DNA of 64,000 bases, taken from NCBI RefSeq assembly GCF_016806835.2, contig NZ_CP086112.1, positions 1 to 64,000 of the forward strand. Reading direction: 5' to 3'. The notes under the pieces were generated by a model that saw nothing but the letters and a program-made list of their open reading frames with translations, was not told where the DNA came from and ran no database searches. The stretch is from Skermanella rosea (GTDB lineage: Bacteria; Pseudomonadota; Alphaproteobacteria; Azospirillales; Azospirillaceae). The translations under genes and the position numbers were made by a program. Positions 42,677-51,647 of the stretch are shown piece after piece (the first letter of the stretch is position 1; every line of letters starts with the position of its first letter).

Positions 42677-43357
42677 TCAGGACGACTGGACCAGGATCGG
42701 GGTGATGTCGGTGGCGGCCGGGTACTGGGTGCACCATCCCTCGGTGTTGCCCGACCAGTTGTTGTTGATGTCGTAGCTGATCGTCGCCGCGGTCATTCCG
42801 GTCATGTTGACCAGCAGGCTGGGCGCGTAGCACTGGTAGACGACCGACCCCGTGTCCACCTGCTCGGTCTGGAAGACCACCATGACCTGTTCGACCGGCG
42901 TGATGGTGTCCAGGTTGTTGCCGTAGAGCGGCAGCGCGCAGAGCTGGGAGCCCGCCGAGCCCTGGACCGACTGGGAGATGCCGCAGGTGAACTGGGTGCT
43001 GGTCTGGTTGAGGATGGAGATGACGCTGGCGTCGGACGAGTTGACGACCGTGCCGGTGCCCGCGACGGAGTTCACCTGGAGCTCCTGGCCCAGGTTGATG
43101 GGGTAGCTGGCGCTGGCGTTGATGACCGTGCCGTCGGTGAAGCTCGTCTCCGTCGAGGTGTAGGCCTCGTAGCTCTCGGTCCAGGTGATCACCGTGTTTT
43201 CCGAGATGGTCTGGGTCTGGAACCAGACCAGCGGCGCGCCGCCGTTCGCGTTGGCCGCCTGTACCGCCTTGTAGGCGTACAAGTAATAGCCGGAGTTCAG
43301 CAGGTCATTGACGGTAGTATCGTCCATGGTGATGGTCAGCGTATAGGTGGTCGACAT
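42677..43357 (-). CDS. Beta-rich protein of unknown function, paralogue B
   Basis: A 226-residue protein, paralogue of the gene 112 bases downstream. It starts MSTTYTLTITMDDTTVNDLL and has NGGAPLVWFQTQ, NSVAGTGTVVNSSDASVISI, FTCGISQSVQG and LCALPLYGNNLDTITPVEQ. These align end to end with paralogue A, including the two Cys-containing segments. No export signal. The gene is preceded by an AT-rich intergenic segment that may hold its promoter. Function unknown. Confidence 0.72.
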   Translation of the reverse strand: MSTTYTLTITMDDTTVNDLLNSGYYLYAYKAVQAANANGGAPLVWFQTQTISENTVITWTESYEAYTSTETSFTDGTVINASASYPINLGQELQVNSVAGTGTVVNSSDASVISILNQTSTQFTCGISQSVQGSAGSQLCALPLYGNNLDTITPVEQVMVVFQTEQVDTGSVVYQCYAPSLLVNMTGMTAATISYDINNNWSGNTEGWCTQYPAATDITPILVQSS

Positions 43358-44083
43358 CTCAAGTCCTTGTCTGTATATGGATCGAAATTATGAGCAACTT
43401 GGATTATGCGCGGAGCTGCAACGCTCGTTGCGGCCAATCCTTGGCCTGGTGAAGCCGTCATGAGTACTTTAGCATTCTTCATTAAACGGCCAAAAAAATG
43501 CCTTGTTATAAATATTTCTGCTTCTTATCACGTATTTATAGGCCTCTGCTCTCCCCATCATAAGCGAACATTCTTGAATTTTATTTACCTTGAGCGTCGC
43601 GATCGCCAACGTCACGATGCATATAGAACCCTATCTAAGCACCGCGTCAACAGAAAATCTCATTATTTCAAAACAGTAATACTACATCACTACTTCTTCC
43701 TACATGGATACTCATGAAAAATACTTCAGTATGGGATCTGAATACAATCGTGCCGCGGATCGCGCCACCTTTTCGGAAGTTCCTCCGCCGCGACTGCATC
43801 CCTGTTTGATTTCATCGCGGGGAATCGAGGCAGCGGCAGCCTGCCAGGGCTTGCCGATGGTTGCAGGAATGCGAACCGCGCCCCGGAATCGGCGTTCGAC
43901 CGTAGATCGGCCTTCGCCCGTCAGGGCGAACGCCCACGCCCTGCATCGACGCTCCGGCCACGCTGTCGGCGTCGGCCTTCGGCCAAGGCCGATCTACGAT
44001 GACCGTCACCGCCGCGCTTGAATAACGTCGATGAATAGGATAAAAAGCCTTTATCGATCCTATGCAACCGAAGGCGCACCCCG
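43358..44083. other. Long intergenic region with AT-rich segment
   Basis: About 725 bases. The part from about 43,450 to 43,740 is much richer in A and T than the rest of the window (for example GTTATAAATATTTCTGC) and holds no convincing gene: a 103-codon frame there has no ribosome site. The part from 43901 to 43998 is a dispersed palindromic repeat. The AT-rich part could be the promoter and silencing region for paralogue B, or a scar of transferred DNA. Confidence 0.6.
43901..43998. repeat. Dispersed palindromic repeat, GTAGGTCGG type, copy 2
   Basis: Perfect 14-base ends CGTAGATCGGCCTT and AAGGCCGATCTACG, with the interior GGGCGAACGCC and TGTCGGCGTCGGCCTTC motifs shared with copies 1 and 3. 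It lies before the first terminase-like gene. Confidence 0.75.
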
Positions 44084-44788
44084 ATGACCGCAGCGGCCTC
44101 CCCGTCCCCGCCCTTGTCCCGCCTCACGCCTCGTCAGGAGGAATTCTGCCAGGCCATGGCCGCCGGCGTCGGCGGGGCGGAGGCCGCCCGGCGTGCCGGC
44201 TACTCGCCCAACGGCGCGAAGCAGCGCGGCGCGTTCCTGATGCGCCAGCCGGAGATCCGCCTGCGGATCGACGCGATCCGGGCGTCGCGCCGCAGGCTGC
44301 ACCAGACCCGGCTCGACGAGGCGGAAGGCCAGATCGCGGCCATCATCGACATGGCGCTGGAAGCCGGGCGGCCGGCCCTGGCCCTCCGTGCCGTCGAACT
44401 GCGCCTCAGGCTGTGCGGCGTGATCCAGGACAAGCGCATCGCCCACCACTACCAGGGCTGCCGTGATGGCGCACCCCACCCCGACGCCGATCTGGAGAAC
44501 CTCGCTGCCGACCCGCAGGAGGAGCTGGATTTCCTCCGCACCCTTTCGGCCGCCGGTCGCGCCGCCGCTCCCGCCGGGGCGGATGACCCCGGGATGACCA
44601 AGGATGACCTTTCCGAAGAACCGGCCCCGGCCGAAGCCGCTCCCGTGCGCCCCGCGCCCCGCAAGGCCGTGGTCCGCCATCCCGCCCCGGACGACTCCCT
44701 GATGATCGTCAGTGACCTTCACGCGGTTTCGCGAAGGATCACCGTCCCACCGGCTCCCGCCGCCGCTCCCGCCGGCGCAAGGTCCTGA
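44084..44788 (+). CDS. Terminase small subunit-like protein, paralogue 1
   Basis: A 234-residue protein. The N-terminal helix-turn-helix region LTPRQEEFCQAMAAGVGGAE, then AARRAGYSPNGAKQRGAFLM is typical of phage terminase small subunits, which recognise phage DNA for packaging. The middle is helical (IIDMALEAGRPALALRAVEL), and the last 90 residues are Pro/Ala-rich and probably disordered. No large terminase, portal or other phage gene is nearby. The next gene is a paralogue. It may be a domesticated DNA-binding protein. Confidence 0.75.
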   Translation: MTAAASPSPPLSRLTPRQEEFCQAMAAGVGGAEAARRAGYSPNGAKQRGAFLMRQPEIRLRIDAIRASRRRLHQTRLDEAEGQIAAIIDMALEAGRPALALRAVELRLRLCGVIQDKRIAHHYQGCRDGAPHPDADLENLAADPQEELDFLRTLSAAGRAAAPAGADDPGMTKDDLSEEPAPAEAAPVRPAPRKAVVRHPAPDDSLMIVSDLHAVSRRITVPPAPAAAPAGARS

Positions 44789-44790
44789 CC

Positions 44791-45375
44791 ATGGACGCCT
44801 CCGACCGCCTGCGCCACCCTCGGCACGAGCTCTTCGCCCTGCACCACGCGCGCGGCGCCGGCTTGGCCGACGCGGTCCGGCTCGCGGGATATTCGCCCCA
44901 GGGTGCCCGCCAGCGCGGCTGCATCCTGATGACCTGCGGCACCATCCGCCGTCGGGTCGAGGAGCACCGCGCCCGCTTCATGTCGGAGCGCGCCGGCCAC
45001 GTCGCCCGCGCCATGGACCGCCTGGACCGCATCGCCGGCATGGCGCTGGACTCCGGCCGACCGGCCACCGCCCTCCAGGCGACCCGCCTTCAGCTCAAGC
45101 TGGCCGGCGTGATCCGCGACCGCGACATCATGCTCTACCGGCCGTCTCCGGACGACGACCTCGCTCCGGTCATCTTCGACCCGCGCGAGGGCGAGGATCC
45201 GCCCTTTCCCGCCGGGGTCAATCCGACCGGCCGCGCCACCCGGCCCGACGGCCCCGACCACCTGTATGCCGAAGAGATCTGGGCCGGCTTCCAACCGCCG
45301 CCCGCCCCGGCCGGCGACGCTCCCGATCCCGTCCCGGAAGACCAGCCCGGCGTGCCGCCGCCGTTGCTGCACTGA
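44791..45375 (+). CDS. Terminase small subunit-like protein, paralogue 2
   Basis: A 194-residue protein two bases after paralogue 1. The segments VRLAGYSPQGARQRGCILM and IAGMALDSGRPATALQATRL match paralogue 1 (RRAGYSPNGAKQRGAFLM; IDMALEAGRPALALRAVEL). The C-terminal third is Pro/Asp-rich. The tight spacing implies one transcript with paralogue 1. No phage context. Role not known. Confidence 0.72.
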   Translation: MDASDRLRHPRHELFALHHARGAGLADAVRLAGYSPQGARQRGCILMTCGTIRRRVEEHRARFMSERAGHVARAMDRLDRIAGMALDSGRPATALQATRLQLKLAGVIRDRDIMLYRPSPDDDLAPVIFDPREGEDPPFPAGVNPTGRATRPDGPDHLYAEEIWAGFQPPPAPAGDAPDPVPEDQPGVPPPLLH

Positions 45376-45507
45376 GCGACAACGCCGCTCAGCTGAATCA
45401 AGCGGCGCTGCCGCTCCGCCGGTTAATCATATTTTAGAAGTAATGTTCCATTATCCCCTGCCGCCCGCCGGCAGCGTCAGGAAGCAGGGAAGATTCCGGA
45501 ACAGCCG

Positions 45508-46872
45508 ATGGCCACCAAGAAAAGCCGGCCCGTCAGGATCGACACGATCGCGTCGGGCAAGCTGCGGCATCCGATCCAGGCGGGCAACCTGCTCAGTTCG
45601 GCGCCGAACGTGATCATGCACGGGCCGGCCTACCTGATGGTGGTCTCGGCCTTCGCGATGCTGGTCTATTCCCTGTTCGCCTCCAAGGACATACTGGTGA
45701 TGGCCCCGCTGACGCTCCAGCGCCAGGCGGTGTCGGTCCAGGCGGTCGGCGGCGGCCTGATCGAGGCGCTGGAAGTCGGCGAGAATTCCCCGCTGTCCGC
45801 CGGCGACCCGATCGTCACGATCCAGGAAAAGATCCGCGCGGCCTCCACTCCCGAGCAGGAGGCGATCCAGCGCCAGATAGACGATCTCCAGATCCAGGAA
45901 CGGGAGTCGCTGAAGGAGTACGAGTTCCGCTCCAACCAGCTCGAACTGGACCGCCGCAACCTGTCGCAGCGCCGCTCGACCGAGCAGGCGGCGATCGACA
46001 ACCGCATCCGCCAGATCGAGATCCAGGTCCAGACCGCCCAGCGCACCCGCGCCGGCATCGAGGAGGACCTGAGCAACGCGCGCCACGACCTGGCCGGCAA
46101 GCAGGAGCTGTTCGCCAACCGGGACATCGCCCGGATCGACCTCCAGCGCGCGCAGAGCCGGGTCAGCGACCTCCAGCGCGCCGCCAACAACGCGGAGGCC
46201 GAGATCCAGAACATCCGCCTGGCGCTGGAGACCGCCCGGGGCGAGCGCCGCCAGCTGGCCGAGACCTATTCCCAGGAACGCCTGGACAACGAGATCCAGA
46301 ACGTCCGGCAGGCCCGCGAGCGCGACCAGAAGCTGATCGCGGAAAAGGTGCTTGAACTGAACAACCGCCTGCTCCAGTCGCGCACGCTCGTCCCCGGCGT
46401 CCGCTACGAGGGCGACAAGGCCTATTACGCCAGCCTGGAGGACGGGATCGTCACCGCGGTCCATGTCCAGCGCGGCGTGATCGTCAATGCCGGCACGCCC
46501 ATGATCACCATGGTCCGCAACACGGCCCCGCTGGAAGCCCAGGTGTTCGTCCAGAACCGCGACATCGGCAAGATCCGGCGCGGCCAGAAGGTGCAGGTCA
46601 AGTATTTCGCCTATCCTTACCAGGAATACGGCATCCAGGACGGGGTGATCGCCGACATCGGCACCCGCCCCGGCAGCGAGCCGGAGAACCGGTCCCGCTA
46701 TCTCGTCACCGTGGCGCTGGAGCGCGAGACGATCGCCGCCCGCGCTGGCACGCCCAAGGCGCTGGAGATCGGGCTGGAGGGCGTGGCCGAGATCAAGACC
46801 GGCGAGAAGCGCTTCATCGAACTGTTCTTCGCCCCCGCCTCCCGCTTCTTCCAGGGGCAGGAGGAGGAATGA
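45508..46872 (+). CDS. HlyD-family periplasmic adaptor
   Basis: A 454-residue membrane fusion protein. One membrane helix is at about 41-58 (YLMVVSAFAMLVYSLFAS). A long coiled coil follows (about 115-290, with IDDLQIQERESLKEYEFR), and then lipoyl/barrel segments (DGIVTAVHVQRGVIVNAGTP, VFVQNRDIGKIRRGQKVQVK). Such adaptors join an inner-membrane ABC exporter to an outer-membrane channel. It lies 65 bases before the ABC gene. No TolC homologue is in the window. Confidence 0.9.
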   Translation: MATKKSRPVRIDTIASGKLRHPIQAGNLLSSAPNVIMHGPAYLMVVSAFAMLVYSLFASKDILVMAPLTLQRQAVSVQAVGGGLIEALEVGENSPLSAGDPIVTIQEKIRAASTPEQEAIQRQIDDLQIQERESLKEYEFRSNQLELDRRNLSQRRSTEQAAIDNRIRQIEIQVQTAQRTRAGIEEDLSNARHDLAGKQELFANRDIARIDLQRAQSRVSDLQRAANNAEAEIQNIRLALETARGERRQLAETYSQERLDNEIQNVRQARERDQKLIAEKVLELNNRLLQSRTLVPGVRYEGDKAYYASLEDGIVTAVHVQRGVIVNAGTPMITMVRNTAPLEAQVFVQNRDIGKIRRGQKVQVKYFAYPYQEYGIQDGVIADIGTRPGSEPENRSRYLVTVALERETIAARAGTPKALEIGLEGVAEIKTGEKRFIELFFAPASRFFQGQEEE

Positions 46873-46937
46873 ACTCCTCAGCCGCCCCGGGGCGCTGACC
46901 AAGGCACAGACCCAAGGCACCGACCCAAGGCACCGAC

Positions 46938-49900
46938 ATGGACACGATCGAGACCGTCAGGAACACCGCAGCACTCGAAGCGATCCGCTCCGTGCTCCAG
47001 ACCCATGTCCTGTTCAACGTGCTTCCCGCCGCCGAGAAGCGCGCGATCGAACTGCTGCTGGAGGTGCGCCAGGTCCCGGCCGGCAAGCGCCTGTTCACCC
47101 AGGGGGCCGCCGCCGACGGCATGTACGTGATCCACGACGGCACCGCGCGCCTGAAGGAGAACACGGGATCCAAGCTGGTCAGCGTCGGCCTGATCGAGCC
47201 GGGCGCCACCATAGGCCAGACCTCCCTGCTGGAGGAGACCCGGTGGCCGCACCACGTCATCGCCGAGACGCCGCTGACGCTGGTCTGCCTGCGCGCCGAC
47301 CGCGCCCGCCTGCTGATCGCCGAAAGCCGCGTCGTCGACGAGCATTTCCGCCGCTATGTCGGCCTGGTGGAGGTCGGCGAGCGGCTCCGCGCCCTGCTCG
47401 GCAACGCGACATACTCGGCGGAGGAGTTCTCCGACCTGCTGTCGAAGATGGGCGTCAAACTGATCCGGGCGGACAGCGCGGTCTTCACCCAGGGCGACCA
47501 CGACCCGCGCCTCTACTTCATCGAGAGCGGCGCCGTCGAGCTGATCCGCGCCCCGATCTCCGGCGACCCGATCTCCCTGTCGCGCTGCGGCCGGGGCACC
47601 CTGATCGGCGAGACCGGCGCCCTGCCCCGCCGCTCGCCCAAGGGGGCCGCCAGCGGCATCCAGACCTACACCGCCAGGGCGCTGACCGACGTGACCGTGC
47701 TGGTGATCTACCAGCAGACGGTCGAGCGCATCCTGTCGCTCAATCCCGAGCTTCGCCAGCGCCTGTCCGAGCGCGCCCGCGACATCGAGCAGATCGAGGC
47801 CGACGAGATCGCGGCCCGCAAGCGGGCGGAGGGGGTGGACCTCCGCATCAAGCTGGCCGAGGGCATGTCGGAGGACGAGTTCCGCGCCGCCGCCAAGGCG
47901 AAGGAGGCCACCAGGCTGGCGGTGATCCGCCAGAACACCCAGGCCGACAGCGCCGCCGCCTGCCTCGCCATGGTGATGGGCCATTACGGCCGCAAGTTCA
48001 CCCTCGGCCAGATGCAGGAGGTCACCGGCCTCAACACGCCGGAGACCAACCCGGACGAGATCATCCGCGGCGCCGAGACGCTGGGCTTCCGCGCCAAGGG
48101 CTACGCCCTGACCTATGCCGACCTGAAGGGGCTGAAGCTGCCCGCCATCATCGGCTGGCAGGGCTATCACTGGATCGTGCTGGTCAAGGCCGGCGACCGG
48201 GAGGTGGAGGTCGCCGACCCCGCCAAGGGCCTGGCCAGGATCAAGCGGGACGAGTTCATCGCCTCCTGGACGGCGGCCGACGTGGCCGGCGTGCTCGACC
48301 GCCGGCCCGACGCCGGCGTGCTGATCGCGCTGGAGCCGACGGTCAAGTTCGAGAAGGAGGAGGAGGCCAAGTCCTCCATCCGCCACTTCATCAACTACAT
48401 CATGCCGTACAAGAAATATTACGGCGAAGCGATCCTGGCGGCGGTCGTGATCAACATCCTGGGCCTCGCCTCGCCGCTGTTCGTCCAGACCATCGTGGAC
48501 AACGTCGTGGTCCACCACGACGTGGGCCTGCTCAACATGATGCTGGGCGGCATGGTGCTGGTGGCGGTGCTGACCACGGCCATGTCGGTGGTTCAGAGCC
48601 TTCTGCTGGCCCACACCACGTCCCGGCTCGACATGCGGCTGATGTCTGAGTTCTACCGGCACGTGCTCAGCCTGCCGATGGACTTCTTCCTGACCAAGAA
48701 CAAGGGCGAGATCCTGGCCCGCTTCGGCGAGAACCAGAAGATTCGCGCCATCCTGACCGGCTCGACCATCACGGTGCTGATGAACACGCTGATGATCGTG
48801 CTCTATTTCCTGATGATGTTCGCCTATTCGGTGCCGCTCAGCGTGATCGTGGTGATCTTCATCCCGATCTATATCGGCATCGTCGTGTACTTCACCCCCA
48901 AGATCAAGGCGATCGCGCAGGAGATCTTCATCACCAACTCGCAGTCCCAGTCCTACCTGATCGAGAGCCTGAACGGCATCGAGGCGCTGAAGGCGACCAG
49001 CAACGAATACTTCGCCCGCGCCCGGTGGGAGAACGCCTTCGTCGAGAACGTCAACCGCAGCTTCCGCCAGCAGAAGCTGAGCCTGATGTCCAACAGCCTG
49101 TTCAAGCTCGCCACGCTGGCGTCCAGCATCGCCGTGCTCTGGATCGGCGCCACCCAGGTGATGAGCGGCGACATGAGCATCGGCGAGCTGATGGGCTTCA
49201 ACATGCTGATGGGGCTGGTCACCGGCCCGGTCACCCAGATGGTCAACCTGTGGAACGAGCTCCAGGAGGTCCGCATCGCGATCGACCGCGTCGGCGACGT
49301 GCTGAACGTGAAGTCGGAGCACGTGACCGTCTCCGCCCCGGACAAGATCCAGACCCAGGTCCGCAACCTGGAAGGCGAGATCAAGTTCGAGCAGGTCAAT
49401 TTCAGCTACAACACCAACGACCAGAAGCGGTCGGTCATGCACGGCTTCGACCTGACCATCCATCCGGGCGAGCACGTCGCCTTCGTCGGTCCGTCCGGCT
49501 GCGGCAAGAGCACGATCGCCAAGATGGTGCTGGGCTTCTACAAGCCGGCGTCCGGCGACCTGATGATCGACGGCAAGGACATCCGGACCATGGACCTCAA
49601 CTCGCTGCGCCGGAACATCGGCGTGGTGCTCCAGGACACCTTCATCTTCGGCGGCACCGTGGCCGAGAACATCGCATTGGGCGACCCGGAGCCGGACATG
49701 CAGGCGGTGCAGGAAGCGGCGAAGCTGGCGGGGTCGGAGGACTTCATCATCAACTTCCCTCTGGGCTACCAGACCCGCATCGGCGAGAAGGGCATGGGCC
49801 TGTCGGGCGGCCAGCGCCAGCGCATCGGCATCGCCCGCGCCCTCTACCGCCGGCCCAAGATCATGATCTTCGACGAGGCGACCAGCGCGCTCGACAACGA

Positions 49901-50150
49901 GTCCGAGGCCCGCATCACCCAGGAGCTGAAGGGAGTCCTGGTCAACCGCACCTCGATCACCATCGCCCACCGCCTGACCACCGTGATGGACAGCGACCGC
50001 ATCTGCTTCATCAAGGACGGCAAGGTCCAGGAACAGGGCACCCATACCCAGCTCACCGACCCCGAATTCCTCAAGGAGAACGGCTACACCGGCCTCTACT
50101 ACCAGCTCGCCCGGACCCAGTTCGACCTGCCCGCGCTGGAGTTGAAATGA
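46938..50150 (+). CDS. ABC exporter with two cNMP-binding-like domains and a degenerate C39-like domain
   Basis: A 1,070-residue protein. Two cyclic-nucleotide-binding-like domains are at about 22-130 and 160-275 (for example RLFTQGAAADGMYVIHDGTA; AVFTQGDHDPRLYFIESGAV). A C39 peptidase-like domain follows at about 330-445: the catalytic Cys motif is changed to DSAAACLAM (Ser338 in place of Cys), while His (GYHWIVL, 411) and Asp (ADPAKG, 427) remain. Six membrane helices cover about 480-760. The NBD has GPSGCGKST at 851, LSGGQ at 955 and IMIFDE at 975. It probably exports a peptide or protein without cleaving a leader, perhaps gated by a nucleotide ligand. Partner: the upstream HlyD protein. 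Confidence 0.92.
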   Translation: MDTIETVRNTAALEAIRSVLQTHVLFNVLPAAEKRAIELLLEVRQVPAGKRLFTQGAAADGMYVIHDGTARLKENTGSKLVSVGLIEPGATIGQTSLLEETRWPHHVIAETPLTLVCLRADRARLLIAESRVVDEHFRRYVGLVEVGERLRALLGNATYSAEEFSDLLSKMGVKLIRADSAVFTQGDHDPRLYFIESGAVELIRAPISGDPISLSRCGRGTLIGETGALPRRSPKGAASGIQTYTARALTDVTVLVIYQQTVERILSLNPELRQRLSERARDIEQIEADEIAARKRAEGVDLRIKLAEGMSEDEFRAAAKAKEATRLAVIRQNTQADSAAACLAMVMGHYGRKFTLGQMQEVTGLNTPETNPDEIIRGAETLGFRAKGYALTYADLKGLKLPAIIGWQGYHWIVLVKAGDREVEVADPAKGLARIKRDEFIASWTAADVAGVLDRRPDAGVLIALEPTVKFEKEEEAKSSIRHFINYIMPYKKYYGEAILAAVVINILGLASPLFVQTIVDNVVVHHDVGLLNMMLGGMVLVAVLTTAMSVVQSLLLAHTTSRLDMRLMSEFYRHVLSLPMDFFLTKNKGEILARFGENQKIRAILTGSTITVLMNTLMIVLYFLMMFAYSVPLSVIVVIFIPIYIGIVVYFTPKIKAIAQEIFITNSQSQSYLIESLNGIEALKATSNEYFARARWENAFVENVNRSFRQQKLSLMSNSLFKLATLASSIAVLWIGATQVMSGDMSIGELMGFNMLMGLVTGPVTQMVNLWNELQEVRIAIDRVGDVLNVKSEHVTVSAPDKIQTQVRNLEGEIKFEQVNFSYNTNDQKRSVMHGFDLTIHPGEHVAFVGPSGCGKSTIAKMVLGFYKPASGDLMIDGKDIRTMDLNSLRRNIGVVLQDTFIFGGTVAENIALGDPEPDMQAVQEAAKLAGSEDFIINFPLGYQTRIGEKGMGLSGGQRQRIGIARALYRRPKIMIFDEATSALDNESEARITQELKGVLVNRTSITIAHRLTTVMDSDRICFIKDGKVQEQGTHTQLTDPEFLKENGYTGLYYQLARTQFDLPALELK

Positions 50151-50215
50151 GCCGTATTGTCGGGCCGGCCCGCCGGGGATAAAAAGGCCGCTTCACCGTT
50201 GATCAGTACGGAGAG

Positions 50216-50716
50216 ATGGGCGTGTCCAGGCGGACTCCGGCGACGATGGCTCTGGAAAAGGCGAAGAAGCCGTTCGAGCTCCTGCAATACGACTACGACC
50301 CCGAAGCGCCGTCGATCGGCCTCCAGGCCGCCCAGGCGCTCGGGCTGCCGCCCTCGGCGGTGTTCAAGACCCTGATGGTGGTGGCGGGGGACGAGCCCTG
50401 CATCGGCATCATCCCGTCGGACCAGGAGCTCAGCCTCAAGGCGATCGCCGCCGCGGCAGGCCGCAAGTCCGCCGCCATGATGCGCCCCACGGACGCCGAG
50501 CGGATCAGCGGCTACCATGTCGGCGGCATCAGCCCGCTGGGCCAGAAGAAGCGCCTGCGCTGCTTCCTCGACGCCTCGGCGATGGACCTGCCCTTCGTGG
50601 TCGTCAACGGCGGCCAGCGCGGCCTTCAGATCAAGCTCGCCCCCGCCGACCTGGTCGCCGCCACCTCGGCGGTGGTCGCCGCCCTGGCGGCGGGCAGTTT
50701 CGGATTGAATTCCTAA
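50216..50716 (+). CDS. ybaK: YbaK/EbsC-type aminoacyl-tRNA deacylase
   Basis: A 166-residue protein. It has FELLQYDYDPEAPSIGLQAA, the catalytic lysine region VFKTLMVVAGDEP, GYHVGGISPLGQKKRLRCFL and FVVVNGGQRGLQIKLAPADL. These are the usual YbaK features, which hydrolyse mischarged Cys-tRNA(Pro). The start may be ATG 50216 or GTG 50222, both near a GGAG. It follows the exporter but is probably a housekeeping gene. Confidence 0.9.
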   Translation: MGVSRRTPATMALEKAKKPFELLQYDYDPEAPSIGLQAAQALGLPPSAVFKTLMVVAGDEPCIGIIPSDQELSLKAIAAAAGRKSAAMMRPTDAERISGYHVGGISPLGQKKRLRCFLDASAMDLPFVVVNGGQRGLQIKLAPADLVAATSAVVAALAAGSFGLNS

Positions 50717-50770
50717 GCTCGGTCCGGTACACGTATCCCCGGCATCAAGCATGGATTCCGCGTCCCTCAA

Positions 50771-50846
50771 GTAGGTCGGACTTCGCCCGAAGGGCGAACG
50801 CCGACAGCAGACTCCAACGTTCCCGTACGGTGTCGGCCCTAATCAC
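50771..50846. repeat. Dispersed palindromic repeat, GTAGGTCGG type, degraded copy 3
   Basis: The left end GTAGGTCGGACTTCGCCCGA, then AGGGCGAACGCCGACA, matches copies 1 and 2. The right side (GGTGTCGGCCCTAATC) has decayed and runs up to the stop codon of the GntR gene at 50843. Confidence 0.6.
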
Positions 50847-51562
50847 GACATCTGCGGCCCTGGCAGGGGAACGGCGGCGTCGCGCTCGAAGAAATCGGGA
50901 AATCGTTCGGCCAGTTCGGGCAGCGAGGTCAGGATCTCGCGCAGATGCAGCCGCATCGCCGCTTCCGCCCGGTCGGCGTCGCGGGCGGCGATCCAGTCCA
51001 CGACGGCTTGGTGCTGCGCGATCAGCCGGTCCACCGGGGTCGCGTGGGGCACGCTGAGATAGCGGACGCGGTCCATCTGGGCCTTGGTCTCCTCCACCAC
51101 CCGCCAGGCATAGTCGCAGCCGACGCCCATCGCGATGCCGCGGTGGAATGCCTCGTCCAGGTCCATGAAGCGGACCGGGTCGAGAGACCCGGCGGCGTCG
51201 CGCTGGGCGTCCAGGTTGGCCCGCAGCCCGGCGATGCCGCCGGCCGGCATCTCGGCGCAGGCCCGCCGGACCACGGCCAGTTCGACGGCTTCCCGTACGA
51301 ACCGGGCATCGAAGACCTGTTTCATGGAGATCTTGACGATGAAGGTTCCCCGCTGCGGCCGGATGGTCACCAGCCCGGCTTCGCTCAGCTTGATGAAGGC
51401 TTCGCGCACAGGCTGGCGGCTGACGCCCAGCCGGGTCGCGATCTCCTGCTCCGACAGGGCTTGGCCGGGCTGGAAAGCCATGGTCACGATCGCGTTCCGC
51501 ACCTCGCGGAAGACACGCCGGGCGACCGGCTCCGCCGAACTCGCCTCGATCCTCTCCAGCAT
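50843..51562 (-). CDS. GntR-family regulator, FCD type, of the hexuronate region
   Basis: About 239 residues starting MLERIEASSAEPVARRVFRE. The winged helix has EQEIATRLGVSRQPVREAFI and the FCD domain includes FHRGIAMGVGCDYAW. ATG 51562 was chosen over an upstream TTG because GGGGAGGGG lies six bases before it. It is divergent from the fructuronate-reductase-like gene, so it likely represses it until a uronate intermediate binds (UxuR/ExuR-like role inferred). Confidence 0.9.
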   Translation of the reverse strand: MLERIEASSAEPVARRVFREVRNAIVTMAFQPGQALSEQEIATRLGVSRQPVREAFIKLSEAGLVTIRPQRGTFIVKISMKQVFDARFVREAVELAVVRRACAEMPAGGIAGLRANLDAQRDAAGSLDPVRFMDLDEAFHRGIAMGVGCDYAWRVVEETKAQMDRVRYLSVPHATPVDRLIAQHQAVVDWIAARDADRAEAAMRLHLREILTSLPELAERFPDFFERDAAVPLPGPQMS

Positions 51563-51647
51563 CGCCGCCCCTCCCCGTTGTCGCCACTCCAATATCGCCG
51601 CCGCAGGGCCGCCTTCTCAATACAAGAAGCTTGCGGCGGATCAACTT

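Noticed and set aside
43406-43717. A 103-codon frame in the AT-rich segment
   Set aside because: No Shine-Dalgarno, unlike the codon use of neighbours, and it overlaps the likely promoter of paralogue B.
44084-45375. Prophage
   Set aside because: Only small-terminase-like proteins are present; no large terminase, portal, capsid, lysis or integrase gene and no attachment-site repeats were seen.
46938-50150. Double-glycine leader peptide genes for the C39-type exporter
   Set aside because: I searched the surrounding gaps for small genes with a GG leader and found none; the C39 domain also lacks its catalytic Cys.
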